DNA of 64,000 bases from Methylococcaceae bacterium UBA6146 (GTDB lineage Bacteria > Pseudomonadota > Gammaproteobacteria > Methylococcales > Methylomonadaceae): assembly GCA_002422395.1 (NCBI GenBank), contig DIUY01000011.1, positions 124,001 through 188,000 of the forward strand, read 5' to 3'. A program made the translations under genes and the position numbers. Below the pieces are notes generated by a model. That model had not been told where the DNA came from. It searched no databases and saw only the letters and a list, made by a program, of their open reading frames with translations. Positions 27,080 to 37,361 of this stretch are shown here, one piece after another (positions within the stretch are counted from its first letter, which is position 1; each line of letters opens with the position of its first letter).

Positions 27080-30000
27080 ATGCATAGACGCGTTGCACTA
27101 ATTGCTTATTCACACCGCTTTCCCGGCACTGATACACGACACTTCTGGAATGATCTGTTAGAAAAAAAAGACCTGGTTACAGAAGTTGATTCTGCACGCT
27201 GGGCTAAGGAAACTTTTCTGCATCCTGACAAACGCCATCCTGGCACCAGCTATACGTTTGCTGCTGGCAGCTTAGGAGACATATCGGGTTTCGATGCTGA
27301 TTTTTTTAGTATCTCGCCGCGTGAAGCCGCGCTCATGGACCCACAGCAAAGGCTTTTGTTGGAGCTTGCTTGGGAAGCATTTGAGAATGCCGGCATTTTG
27401 CCGTCGTCGTTGCGTGGCAGCGATTGCGGCGTTTATATTGGTATCTCCAATGTCGATTATGCCTACCGTTTGGCGGATGACTTGGCAGCGGTCGAATCGG
27501 CCTCCGCGACCGGCAATATATCCAGCATTGCGGCCAACAGGATTTCCTACGTTTTTGACTTGCACGGCCCTAGCATTGCAATGGATACCGCTTGCTCGTC
27601 GTCGTTGGTCGCGTTCCATCAGGCTTGCCTCGCCATTAGAGCCGGTGATATTTCCCAGGCATTGGCAGGCGGTATTAACCTGCACTTACATCCCTACGGT
27701 TTTATCTCGTTTTCCAAAGCAACCATGTTGTCAAAAACAGGCCGTTGCCACGTATTTGATGAATCGGGTGACGGTTACGTGCGTTCCGAAGGCGGCGGAT
27801 TATTTCTGCTCAAAGACTATGCTCAGGCGCTGGCCGATGGTGATGAAATTATCGCTGAGGTGGTCGGTAGCGCCGTCAATACCGATGGCCATAAATCTGG
27901 CCTGACCATCCCCAATCCAGTTGCCCAAGCAACGCTGATGTCCCGCGTTTATGAACAGGCCGGCATTGCCCCTGATGCTATTGATTACTTCGAGGCGCAT
28001 GGCACCGGGACTGCCGTAGGGGACCCCATTGAGACCCGTGCCATTGGTTTGGCGCTTGGACAAAAAAGGCGGCAGCCGCTGTTGATCGGTTCAGTTAAAA
28101 GCAATCTGGGGCATTTGGAGTCCGCTTCCGGTGTCGCAGGTTTGGTCAAGGCGTTAAATTGCCTTCAGCACCGTGCCGTGCCTGCCACTATTGGGATTAA
28201 CAAAATTAACCCAAACATTAAGCTTAACGATTGGAACCTGCGTGTTGTTACAGAAAGTCTGCCGTTAAAGCCGAAAGGCAAGCTTGTTGTCGGGGTGAAT
28301 TCATTTGGCTTTGGTGGGGCGAATGCGCATGTGATTCTTCAAAGCTACAGCTCAGCCGCCCGCTCGGATAAGAAGGGCAATAAGCTGGATAAAGCTAATA
28401 AAGTCCCCTTGGTTTTATTTGCCAAAAACGCCAACGCCCTAAAGCAGGCCGCTTTGGACATGGCTGATTTCCTTGAAGATTCAGCAGACATTTCATTTTA
28501 TGACATTGCCCACACGGCATTCTTTCGTCGTGAACGGCATAAGCAGGGCTTGGTTGTTTTTAGTGGCCAGGCCAAAGAAGCGGCCATACAGCTCAGATGT
28601 TTTGGTGATGGCGGCGCCCCACAAACCTTGCCGTTGCCTTGTACGGGGGATCACCTAAGCAACGCCCAAGGGCCGGTTTTCGTTTATTCCGGAAATGGTT
28701 GCCAATGGGCGGGAATGGGCAAACAACTTCTGGAACAAAGCCCGACATTCCGGCGCACTATAACCGAAATAGACGCATTGTTTAGCCAGTATGCCGACTT
28801 CTCTTTGCTGGACGAGCTGGCGGGCATTAACGGTGACCGGTACGGGCACACGGAAATTGCCCAGCCGGCCTTATTTGCCCTGCAAGTGGGCATTACCGAA
28901 GTGCTTAAGGAAAATGGCATCCATCCACAGGCGGTCATCGGCCATAGCGTTGGCGAAGTGGCCGCTGCTTGGGCGGCCGGTGCGTTGTCGCTAGCGGCGG
29001 CAGTTAAGGTTATTTTTTACCGCAGCCACCACCAAGGCAAAACCAAAGGATTAGGCGGAATGACAGCAGTTGGCCTAAGTGCGGATGACATGCAGTTGTT
29101 GTTGGACAAGCTGGGGCTAAACGGCCTGTCTTTGGCCGGCATCAATAGCCACCGTGGCGTGACCGTTGCGGGCGGGGTAGAGCAGTTGGCGGATATGGAA
29201 TCTGCATTGGCGACGAACAACACCTTCTTTAGGCGCCTTGACCTCGATTACCCGTTCCACAGTGCGGCCATGGATAGTATTGGTGCCGGTATCCGTCAGG
29301 ACTTGGCGCAATTGGAGACAAACACGCCAACTATTCCTTTTGTATCGACGGTTACAGGCAGCCAATTATTGGCTGATGATAAGTTGGATGCGGATTATTG
29401 GTGGCACAACATTCGCCAGCCAGTGCAGTTCCAGCAAGCGGTAGATAAAATGCTGGGCAACGGGTTTAACACGCTGATTGAAATAGGCGCCCATCCAGTC
29501 TTGCAAGCATATCTTAAAGACAGCCTTAAAGCGGCCGATACCAATGGCGTGGTGATCTCTTGCGCAGCCCGAAACAATGCCACGGCCATGCAACTGATGG
29601 GCGCTGTGGCGCAGGCAATCCTTAGCGGTGCGCCGCTTGACCGACAACACTGGTTCCCTGTGGCGGGGCGCTTTATTAGCCTCCCTAATTATCCGTGGCA
29701 ACGGGAAAAGTTATGGCATCCCGTCACTGCCGAGTCCCATGGATTGCTGATGCGCATTAAAGCGCATCCCTTGTTGGGCTATCCTCTCCAGCAACATGCC
29801 TTGCAATGGGAAAACCAGTTGGACACCCGTAGCCACCCCTATCTGGCTGACCATAATGTCGGTGGTGCAGTGGTGTTTCCGGGTGCGGGTTTTGTCGAAC
29901 TTGCCTTGGCGGCTGCGCATCAGAGCCATGCAAATGATTTTATTGAAATTGAAGAGCTGGAAATCCGCTCACCCTTGTTGCTAAGCTACGACCAAAGCAA

Positions 30001-33000
30001 AGTCATACGCTTTGCCCTAGAGGCGGCTGATGGCCGTTTCACGCTACGCAGCCGTGAACTCGCCAAATCCTCAGAATGGCATGCGCATAGTGTTGGCCGA
30101 GTGTTGGGCGAGGCAACCGGCAGCAAACTGGTGGTCAAGGCTCCCGCCATACCCAGCCGTGCGCCTGACTTTAATCAGGCCAGTCATGCGGCGGCCACGG
30201 AAAGCATCGGGCTTGAGTATGGCGCCGCTTTTCAGGCGATTGGTCACGGCTGGGTTGACGGCAACCGGGCGTTGGGGGTTTTTTCCTTGCCGGCTTCGAT
30301 TAGCGCGGATATTGGACATTACTATCTGCATCCGGCCTTGCTTGATTGCGCGTTCCAGCTGGTTTTCCAGATTCTTAAAGATGCGGTGTCCGCGCATGAG
30401 GGTATGGCGTTCGTACCCATTAAAATGGGCCGGATACATCTGCGTGCCAACAAAGCCGTGCCGGTGCTGGCACAGGCGACCCTCCTGCATTGCTCCCCAC
30501 ATTCCTTAAACGCTGAGATTGTCTTGTATGATGCGGATGGGCAAGCGATAGCGGTCATTAACGACGTGCGCTTTCGGGCCGTAAGGTTGCATCGCCAACA
30601 CATCCAGCAACTAAGCTATCTGGACTACCACCTCACCCCCGCACCTTTAGCGGATACCGCACCGTTTGAATTGGACTTGGCAGCCATCCGGGCGGACGTT
30701 GCCGAAGCGGTGGCCAAGCATACCGATAGGCGTTATGTCACTGAAGTTGAACCTTTGCTGGATAGCCTAAGCCAACAATTTATTTGCGAAGCCTTAGCCG
30801 CGCTGGCTGATGACAGCGGCTTTTTGCCGTCATCTTTGCTTCAGCATGGTGATGCGCATCCTGATGCCGCCAATCTGTTGCGCGCAATGATTGATTTTGC
30901 CGCCGAAAACCAAGTGCTTGATGTCCTTGAAGGGCGAGGCTGGCAACTGAATCAGGAAGGGCTGCAAACAGACATTTCCGCAGCCGCCATTTGGGCCATG
31001 TTGGTTCAGGAATATCCCGATTATTTTTATCTGATCAATTTGACGGGCCGGGTGGGCATGCACTTGCCCAATTTGTTAAGTGGTGGTTTGCAGGCGGAAG
31101 ATATCGGCATAACATCCGCGCTTTATGCCAATATCCATAGCCATATACTTGAACAGACCAGCAAAAAAGCGCTGACTGACCTGATACGTCAGTGCTATGG
31201 GCAAATTATGCAAAGCTTGGCTCCAGGCGAGCGTTTACGGATTTTGGAAATCAGCGCCCACCAGCCTCAATTTGCCGCGTTGCTGTGTCCAGAATTGGAT
31301 TTTAGTCAGACCGATTACTGCTTTGCCAGTCATCATGACCATGCCTTAAGTGTGGCGGAAGGCTTACGTGAACATTTTCCTTTGCTGCAAACACTGCGTC
31401 TGCCGGGTGGCTCTGAAGCGGTCAATAAGGCCGCCACTGGGCGCAGTAATTTCGCCATTATCAATTTGGCGATGGGCAATGTCCAGGACGTGCAACAACT
31501 GCTAAACGGTTTGCCGAAGCTGCTTTCGTCCGGCTGTCCCGTGTTGATGGTGGGGCTGCAACCTGCCCGTTGGATTGACATGGTGCTAGGTGGCACACCA
31601 GGCTGGTGGTTGCGGCATGATGACCAGAGCCTGTTTTCACCCCAATTGTCCGCCAGTGCGATAACAGAGCAATTGCAGGCGTTAGGTTTTAAAGCCCCCC
31701 AACTTTATAGTTTCATGCCGGAACAGTATGCCGGCAACTACCTGCTGGCCACTTCGGTGGCCGGGAGCTTGACCACCCCCCTCACCGAAACAAAAAACTG
31801 GCTGATATTGGCCGACGACCAAATGCCAGGACGGTCTTTGGCTGCGGCGCTTGCCGCAAAATTAAGCCAGCAAGGCCATGGCGTTTTGGTGCAGGGCGGA
31901 TTGTCCGTCGGCCAACTTGACATGGCGGCTTATGACCATGTTGTCCATTTGTCCGGATTCGACCAGCCTGACATAGCCGTCCAGAATGGCCGATGTTGGT
32001 TGGCAAGCCAACTCGTTCAGGCCTTAGAGGCCGCTTCGAGTGGCGCCACTTTATGGTTGGTGACCAGCCAAGTGGCCGCATTGTTTTGCGGTAGCCAAAA
32101 TAACGCCAACGGGTCGGTTAGGCCGTCCGGCGCTATCGCCAATGATGCGGCTTTGTGGGGGTTAGGCCGTTCGTTAATGAACGAAGCCGCGAGTTATCAA
32201 GTGCAATTGTTGGACATCAATGGCGGCACCGATAATGCTGGTTTGCTGGATGCTTTCATAAATGAGCTGTTACAAGACAGCGTCGAGCAGGAAATTATCC
32301 TGACTGCCGAAGGCAAGCGTTTTGCACCACGCTTGCGCAGCGAACCCACCCCCGACGTTTATTGCAGTAAGCCGCAATCAACCATTGCCACGGCAGCTAA
32401 CGGGCAGACCTTACAGCTTGGCTTTAAGCTTCCCGGACAATTGCGCAATTTGCATTGGCAAACCGTTACCCAGATAGCCCCGGACGATGACCAGATTGAA
32501 GTTGAAGTTAAGGCGACCGGCCTCAATTTCCGTGACGTCATGTACACACTGGGATTGTTGTCAGATGAAGCGGTTGAAAACGGTTTTGTCGGCCCTTCCC
32601 TGGGGTTGGAGTTTGCCGGATTAGTTATCCGCACGGGTAAGCAGGTGACGGCCTTTAAGCCTGGCGATAAAGTCGTGGGCTTTGGCCCTGCGAGTTTCAG
32701 TAATCGGGTGTTGGCTAAAGCCGATGCCATTGCCATTATTCCGAATGCCATCGGTTATGCGGCGGCCGCGACGATTCCCAGCACTTTTTTTACGGTTTAT
32801 TACGCGCTGCACCACCAAGCGCGGCTACAAAAAGGCGAAAAAGTGCTGATACACGGCGCTGCCGGGGGGGTTGGCATTGCCGCCATTCAAATCGCCCGCT
32901 GGTTAGGCGCAGAAATTTATGCCACCGTGGGTTCTGATGAAAAGCGTGACTTCCTGTGCTTGATGGGTATTAGGCATATCCATGACTCGCGCTCGCTCAG

Positions 33001-34675
33001 TTTTGCCGAAGAAATTTTGGCAAAAACCGATAATTGCGGTGTTGATGTCGTCTTGAATTCCCTGGCAGGCGAGGCGATTAACCGAAACTTTCAGGTTTTA
33101 AAGCCCTTTGGCCGTTTCCTTGAGCTAGGCAAGCGTGATTTCTACGAAAACACCGCGATTGGATTGCGTCCTTTCCGTAACAATATCAGTTACTTTGGCA
33201 TTGACGCCGATCAGCTGATGAAGGAACGCCCTGAACTGACACAGCGCCTGTTCACTGAAATGATGCAGCTGTTCGGTAGCGGTGTCTTGCATCCTTTGCC
33301 GTACACCACCTTCGACGCCAATCAAGTGGTCGATGCGTTCCGTTACATGCAGCAGGCCAAACAAATCGGCAAAATTGTCGTGACTTATGACAATGGCATT
33401 TATGTCCAGCCTGTTGTTGAGGCTACGGTGGCGCCTACAACGCCATTGGCCTTGTCCGGCCAGGCCAGCTATTTGGTGACTGGTGGCCTAGGCGGCTTCG
33501 GTTTAAGGACAGCGCAGTGGTTGGTTGAAAAAGGTGCGCGGCATCTGATATTAATTAGCCGCAGCGGGCCGGTGTCGGTGGAAGCCCAAACGGCGTTGGC
33601 CGAGTTTGCCGCACAGGGCGTGGCCGTCCATGCCGCGTCTTGTGATGTTGCCGATAAAGCCGCGCTCGCGTTGTTGCTGGGCCGGTGCGGGGCGGTCATG
33701 CCGCCGTTGGCGGGTATTGTCCATGCGGCCGCAGTCATTGAAGACAGTCTGGTGCGTAACCTGACTGAAAGCCAAATAGGCCATGTCTTAAACCCAAAAA
33801 TACAAGGTGCGCTGAACTTGCATGAGTTGACTTTGACGAAGCCGCTGGATTTTTTCGTGTTGTATTCTTCCATCACCACCTTATTCGGTAACCCTGGGCA
33901 AAGCACGTATGTGGCCGGTAATTTATGGCTTGAAACCTTGGCGGCCAACCGTCGGCAACAAGGGCTTGCGGCGACTTGTGTCCGCTGGGGGGCAATAGAC
34001 GATGTTGGCTTTCTGGCGCGTAACGTGAAAATTAAGGATGCGCTGCAAAGCCGCATGGGTGGCGCTGCTTTGTCTTCAGCACAGGCATTGGCGGTGCTTG
34101 AACGCCTGCTTGTGGCTAACTGCCCGACCTTGGGGGTGATGGAGTTTGACTGGCGTGCCTTGGGTAGCTTTTTGCCTACCGCCCGCTCGCCAAAATTCCG
34201 TGAACTGGCCATGCACACGCCAAATGCCGATGGCCATGACGACAATCGGGCCGACATAAAACGGTTGCTTGACGAGCTTTCCACAGAAGAGCTAAAAGCC
34301 ACGTTTATTGACATGCTAAAAGATGAGTTAAGCCAGATCTTATTGATTAACAAAGATAAAATTGACGCAGACCAATCCATGTATGACATGGGTCTGGATT
34401 CGTTAATGGGCGTTGAGCTAATGATTGCCCTCGAAACCCGTTTTGAGGTCCAAGTTCCGGTCATGGCCTTAAGCGAATCCCCTACCTTAAGCAAGCTTGC
34501 AGACCGTCTGATTGTCCAATTGCGCGGCAACCAGGAAACCCCCGACACATCAGACACTGCGGCAAATATCCATGAGCTGGCCAAACGCCATGATTCGCAA
34601 TTGGCCGTCGAACAATTGGTTGCTTTGACCGAAACGCTTGAGGCTAATGGCGGCGGCAAAATAATCACCCATTAG
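27080..34675 (+). CDS. rkpA: Highly reducing type I polyketide/fatty-acid synthase, RkpA-like
   Basis: One 2531-residue polypeptide with the order KS-AT-DH-(MT)-ER-KR-ACP. KS triad: Cys172 (DTACSSS), His307 (EAHGTGT), His345 (SNLGHLE). AT: Ser623 (GHSVGEV), His727. DH: His925 (HNVGGAVVFP), Asp1089. The methyltransferase-like region around 1380-1560 has LEISAHQPQ in place of the SAM motif and is probably dead. ER has HGAAGGVG from His1925. KR has TGGLGGFG, Ser2264 and Tyr2277. ACP has Ser2441 (GLDSL). There is no thioesterase. Length and gene partners match rhizobial RkpA, which is proposed to make a long acyl chain for a K-antigen-related lipid. The module is single and fully reducing, so it is presumably iterative. 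Confidence 0.9.
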   Translation: MHRRVALIAYSHRFPGTDTRHFWNDLLEKKDLVTEVDSARWAKETFLHPDKRHPGTSYTFAAGSLGDISGFDADFFSISPREAALMDPQQRLLLELAWEAFENAGILPSSLRGSDCGVYIGISNVDYAYRLADDLAAVESASATGNISSIAANRISYVFDLHGPSIAMDTACSSSLVAFHQACLAIRAGDISQALAGGINLHLHPYGFISFSKATMLSKTGRCHVFDESGDGYVRSEGGGLFLLKDYAQALADGDEIIAEVVGSAVNTDGHKSGLTIPNPVAQATLMSRVYEQAGIAPDAIDYFEAHGTGTAVGDPIETRAIGLALGQKRRQPLLIGSVKSNLGHLESASGVAGLVKALNCLQHRAVPATIGINKINPNIKLNDWNLRVVTESLPLKPKGKLVVGVNSFGFGGANAHVILQSYSSAARSDKKGNKLDKANKVPLVLFAKNANALKQAALDMADFLEDSADISFYDIAHTAFFRRERHKQGLVVFSGQAKEAAIQLRCFGDGGAPQTLPLPCTGDHLSNAQGPVFVYSGNGCQWAGMGKQLLEQSPTFRRTITEIDALFSQYADFSLLDELAGINGDRYGHTEIAQPALFALQVGITEVLKENGIHPQAVIGHSVGEVAAAWAAGALSLAAAVKVIFYRSHHQGKTKGLGGMTAVGLSADDMQLLLDKLGLNGLSLAGINSHRGVTVAGGVEQLADMESALATNNTFFRRLDLDYPFHSAAMDSIGAGIRQDLAQLETNTPTIPFVSTVTGSQLLADDKLDADYWWHNIRQPVQFQQAVDKMLGNGFNTLIEIGAHPVLQAYLKDSLKAADTNGVVISCAARNNATAMQLMGAVAQAILSGAPLDRQHWFPVAGRFISLPNYPWQREKLWHPVTAESHGLLMRIKAHPLLGYPLQQHALQWENQLDTRSHPYLADHNVGGAVVFPGAGFVELALAAAHQSHANDFIEIEELEIRSPLLLSYDQSKVIRFALEAADGRFTLRSRELAKSSEWHAHSVGRVLGEATGSKLVVKAPAIPSRAPDFNQASHAAATESIGLEYGAAFQAIGHGWVDGNRALGVFSLPASISADIGHYYLHPALLDCAFQLVFQILKDAVSAHEGMAFVPIKMGRIHLRANKAVPVLAQATLLHCSPHSLNAEIVLYDADGQAIAVINDVRFRAVRLHRQHIQQLSYLDYHLTPAPLADTAPFELDLAAIRADVAEAVAKHTDRRYVTEVEPLLDSLSQQFICEALAALADDSGFLPSSLLQHGDAHPDAANLLRAMIDFAAENQVLDVLEGRGWQLNQEGLQTDISAAAIWAMLVQEYPDYFYLINLTGRVGMHLPNLLSGGLQAEDIGITSALYANIHSHILEQTSKKALTDLIRQCYGQIMQSLAPGERLRILEISAHQPQFAALLCPELDFSQTDYCFASHHDHALSVAEGLREHFPLLQTLRLPGGSEAVNKAATGRSNFAIINLAMGNVQDVQQLLNGLPKLLSSGCPVLMVGLQPARWIDMVLGGTPGWWLRHDDQSLFSPQLSASAITEQLQALGFKAPQLYSFMPEQYAGNYLLATSVAGSLTTPLTETKNWLILADDQMPGRSLAAALAAKLSQQGHGVLVQGGLSVGQLDMAAYDHVVHLSGFDQPDIAVQNGRCWLASQLVQALEAASSGATLWLVTSQVAALFCGSQNNANGSVRPSGAIANDAALWGLGRSLMNEAASYQVQLLDINGGTDNAGLLDAFINELLQDSVEQEIILTAEGKRFAPRLRSEPTPDVYCSKPQSTIATAANGQTLQLGFKLPGQLRNLHWQTVTQIAPDDDQIEVEVKATGLNFRDVMYTLGLLSDEAVENGFVGPSLGLEFAGLVIRTGKQVTAFKPGDKVVGFGPASFSNRVLAKADAIAIIPNAIGYAAAATIPSTFFTVYYALHHQARLQKGEKVLIHGAAGGVGIAAIQIARWLGAEIYATVGSDEKRDFLCLMGIRHIHDSRSLSFAEEILAKTDNCGVDVVLNSLAGEAINRNFQVLKPFGRFLELGKRDFYENTAIGLRPFRNNISYFGIDADQLMKERPELTQRLFTEMMQLFGSGVLHPLPYTTFDANQVVDAFRYMQQAKQIGKIVVTYDNGIYVQPVVEATVAPTTPLALSGQASYLVTGGLGGFGLRTAQWLVEKGARHLILISRSGPVSVEAQTALAEFAAQGVAVHAASCDVADKAALALLLGRCGAVMPPLAGIVHAAAVIEDSLVRNLTESQIGHVLNPKIQGALNLHELTLTKPLDFFVLYSSITTLFGNPGQSTYVAGNLWLETLAANRRQQGLAATCVRWGAIDDVGFLARNVKIKDALQSRMGGAALSSAQALAVLERLLVANCPTLGVMEFDWRALGSFLPTARSPKFRELAMHTPNADGHDDNRADIKRLLDELSTEELKATFIDMLKDELSQILLINKDKIDADQSMYDMGLDSLMGVELMIALETRFEVQVPVMALSESPTLSKLADRLIVQLRGNQETPDTSDTAANIHELAKRHDSQLAVEQLVALTETLEANGGGKIITH

Positions 34676-34753
34676 GCGTGTGTTCAGGTTGCTGGGCGTT
34701 AAATGCGTTTTTGACCTGTGTGCTGCCCCCTCCCTTCGCTGACTCGAAAATTT

Positions 34754-36088
34754 ATGAGCAACAACAGCTTTTCTGGACACATAAAAGACAAACTTATTCA
34801 ACAAGCGCTTGAGCGGAAACTGAAAAAAAATACGCAATCTGACGCGCGTCAAACTAATCCGCTGCAAGGCGGGCGCAACACTTCTCCCATCCCCGAATCA
34901 TGGAGCCGTTTCGACCAACATGCCGGCTACAAACAGTTGCAGATTATCCATAAGGGCAGCACCCAGCTAGGCATCAGCAACCCGTTTTTCCGGTTACATA
35001 CCGGCATTGCCGGGGCAACGACGTCGATAGACGGCCAGCAATACATTAACTATGCCAGCTATAACTATCTGGACTTGTCGGGCGACGGGCGCGTCTCGCA
35101 AGCGGCCAAGGATGCGGTTGACCAATACGGCACGTCCGTTTCCGCAAGCCGTCTGGTGTCCGGTGAACGGCCCATCCATCGGCAGCTTGAAGCCGCTTTG
35201 GCCGCGTTGTACGGTGTCGATGACGCCATTGTCATGGTCAGCGGCCATGCCACGAATGTCACGACCATTGGCTATTTGTTCGGCGCCAATGATTTGATCC
35301 TGCACGATGAACTCATTCACAACAGCACTTTGGTTGGCGCCCAGCTATCGGGCGCTAAACGCCTGCCATTTCCGCATAATGACTACGCTGCGTTGGACAA
35401 ATTGCTGACGGAACAGCGGCGGCATTATGAGCGCGTGCTTATCGTGCTCGAAGGGCTGTACAGCATGGATGGCGATTACCCTAATCTGCCGGAATTTATT
35501 GACGTCAAGCAAAAGCACCGGGCTTTTTTGATGGTTGATGAGGCCCATTCGCTAGGTGTGCTAGGCGCTAAGGGGCTGGGCATACGCGAACATTTCAATG
35601 TTGACAGCAAAGCCGTTGATATATGTATGGGGACGCTCAGCAAGTCGCTGGCGGGATGCGGCGGCTATATTGCCGGTGAATCGGCGCTGATAGAGCATTT
35701 GAAATTTCTGGCGCCGGGGTTTTTATACAGTGTAGGGATGCCGCCGCAAGTCGCCGCACCGGCGCTGGCGGCTTTGGCTATCCTGCAACAAGAGCCGGAA
35801 CGGGTGGCACGCTTGCAAGCTTTGTCCCGCTATTTTTTAAGCAAGGCACAGGGCGCAGGGATTGATACCGGATACAGCCTAGGGGTTGCGATTATCGCCG
35901 CCATCACCGGCAGCTCGTTAAGTGCTGCACGCATGTCCCAGGCGCTTTTTAACAAGGGCATTAATGTGCAGCCGATTTTATATCCCGCTGTCCCAGAAAA
36001 GAGTGCGCGGCTGCGGTTTTTCATTTCTTGCAACCATACCGAACAACAAATTGATCAGACCATTGCAGCTTACTGTGAAGCGATGTGA
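34754..36088 (+). CDS. rkpG: Alpha-oxoamine synthase (AONS/SPT-like), RkpG-like
   Basis: A PLP enzyme of the 8-amino-7-oxononanoate synthase/serine palmitoyltransferase family, 444 residues from the ATG at 34754. An upstream GTG at 34718 would add 12 residues of unlike composition. The PLP lysine is Lys297 in GTLSKSLAGCGGY, with MVDEAHSLGVLG and VSASRLVSGERPIH upstream. The first 70 residues are a hydrophilic extension absent from BioF. Family members condense an acyl thioester with an amino acid and release CO2. Placed after a thioesterase-less PKS, it probably unloads the ACP-bound chain as a 2-amino-3-ketone. No bio genes are near, so a biotin role is unlikely. Confidence 0.85.
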   Translation: MSNNSFSGHIKDKLIQQALERKLKKNTQSDARQTNPLQGGRNTSPIPESWSRFDQHAGYKQLQIIHKGSTQLGISNPFFRLHTGIAGATTSIDGQQYINYASYNYLDLSGDGRVSQAAKDAVDQYGTSVSASRLVSGERPIHRQLEAALAALYGVDDAIVMVSGHATNVTTIGYLFGANDLILHDELIHNSTLVGAQLSGAKRLPFPHNDYAALDKLLTEQRRHYERVLIVLEGLYSMDGDYPNLPEFIDVKQKHRAFLMVDEAHSLGVLGAKGLGIREHFNVDSKAVDICMGTLSKSLAGCGGYIAGESALIEHLKFLAPGFLYSVGMPPQVAAPALAALAILQQEPERVARLQALSRYFLSKAQGAGIDTGYSLGVAIIAAITGSSLSAARMSQALFNKGINVQPILYPAVPEKSARLRFFISCNHTEQQIDQTIAAYCEAM

Positions 36089-36128
36089 TTTGCTGCCGTT
36101 GTGATCAGAAACACAGGAGCACACCCTT

Positions 36129-37361
36129 GTGAGTGCAATTAAGCGATCTTTTCTTTTCCTACAAGGGCCTTGTTCGCCTTTATTTGCCAAGATTGCCGAC
36201 CGGCTGAAAAACCACGGGCACGCGGTGCATAGAATTAACTTTAATGGCGGAGATGCCGTTTATTGGGCGCCACGGAAAGCCACTTGTTTTCGGGGCAAAC
36301 TGGAAACACTGCCAGAATTTCTGGAAGCCATTTGGGCAAAACACCAAATCACCGACCAACTGCTGTTTGGCGATTGCCGTCCCGTGCATAAGGCGGCGGC
36401 CAGCCGGGCTGGGGATTTTGGTATCCGCACCCATGTGATGGAGTGCGGCTACTTCCGGCCTTTTTGGATAACACTTGAGCTCGAAGGGGTGAATGGCCAT
36501 TCCTTATTGCCCAAAAACCCGGACTGGTTTATAGATGCCGGCAAGCGCCTGCCTAAAAGTGCCCCCGCACATCCGTTCCGCTCGTCTTTCACCAAACAGG
36601 CGGCATACGACGTGTTATATCATCTGGCCGGCATCATCAACCCAGTGTTTTTTCCACATTATAAAAGCCACGTGCCAGTCAGTGCAGCGGTAGAGTATGC
36701 GTGTTATATCCGCCGTTTTTCGCTGCAAAGGCTGCGCAAGCAGCAAGAAGCGCAAAGCGTCAGCACCTTGGTAAATGCTGACAGCCCTTTTTATCTGCTA
36801 CCGCTGCAATTAAACAGCGATGCCCAGATCATCCATCATTCGCCTTTCCACGATATGTCCGAAGTCATCAGCTTTGTCATGCGTTCGTTTGCCCAACATG
36901 CGCCTGTCAACACCCAGCTGGTGATTAAAAATCATCCGCTGGATATTGGCCTTATCAATTACCGGAAACTTATCGCCAAACTTGTCCGGCAATTTGACTT
37001 GGCCGGACGTATTCTCTACTTCGAAACAGGCCTGATTGACGGCCTGATAAAACATGCGGCGGGGATGGTCACGGTCAATAGCACATCGGGCTGTGCGGCG
37101 CTTGAACTGGACTGCCCGACAATTGCCTTGGCCGATCCGGTTTATAATCTGCCTGGCCTGACCTTTCAGGGCAATCTGGATGACTTCTGGACGGCATACA
37201 CTAAACCTGACCGTAGGCTGTTCGATTATTTCCGTAAAACCGTCATGTATAGTACACAAATCAATGGTAATTTATATAGCCAACCCGGTACGCTGCTGGC
37301 TGCTGAAAATGCCGTCCGTGTCCTTGAAGCTGAAAAAACGCCGCTGGAAACGTTGCTATGA
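36129..37361 (+). CDS. rkpJ: Capsule polysaccharide KpsS/LipB-like protein, RkpJ-like
   Basis: A 410-residue cytosolic protein with the KpsS signature FLQGPCSPLFAKIADRL and HAVHRINFNGGDAVYW near the N-terminus. The C-terminal half has VIKNHPLD and MVTVNSTSGCAALELDCPTI. KpsS and KpsC are beta-Kdo transferases that build a poly-Kdo linker on lipid acceptors in group 2 capsules, and RkpJ is the rhizobial relative. Translation starts at GTG with an AGGAG site ten bases upstream. It overlaps the SDR gene by ATGA. No KpsC, KpsMT or KpsDE homologue is in the window. Confidence 0.82.
   Translation: MSAIKRSFLFLQGPCSPLFAKIADRLKNHGHAVHRINFNGGDAVYWAPRKATCFRGKLETLPEFLEAIWAKHQITDQLLFGDCRPVHKAAASRAGDFGIRTHVMECGYFRPFWITLELEGVNGHSLLPKNPDWFIDAGKRLPKSAPAHPFRSSFTKQAAYDVLYHLAGIINPVFFPHYKSHVPVSAAVEYACYIRRFSLQRLRKQQEAQSVSTLVNADSPFYLLPLQLNSDAQIIHHSPFHDMSEVISFVMRSFAQHAPVNTQLVIKNHPLDIGLINYRKLIAKLVRQFDLAGRILYFETGLIDGLIKHAAGMVTVNSTSGCAALELDCPTIALADPVYNLPGLTFQGNLDDFWTAYTKPDRRLFDYFRKTVMYSTQINGNLYSQPGTLLAAENAVRVLEAEKTPLETLL

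Noticed and set aside
33469..34668. 399-codon open frame on the minus strand inside the polyketide synthase gene
   Set aside because: It is antisense to the KR and ACP domains, its translation is Ser-rich low-information sequence with no known motif, and the plus-strand frame is unambiguous.
34754..36088. Biotin synthesis enzyme BioF
   Set aside because: The catalytic family is the same, but there are no bio neighbours, an N-terminal extension is present, and it is coupled to a polyketide synthase.
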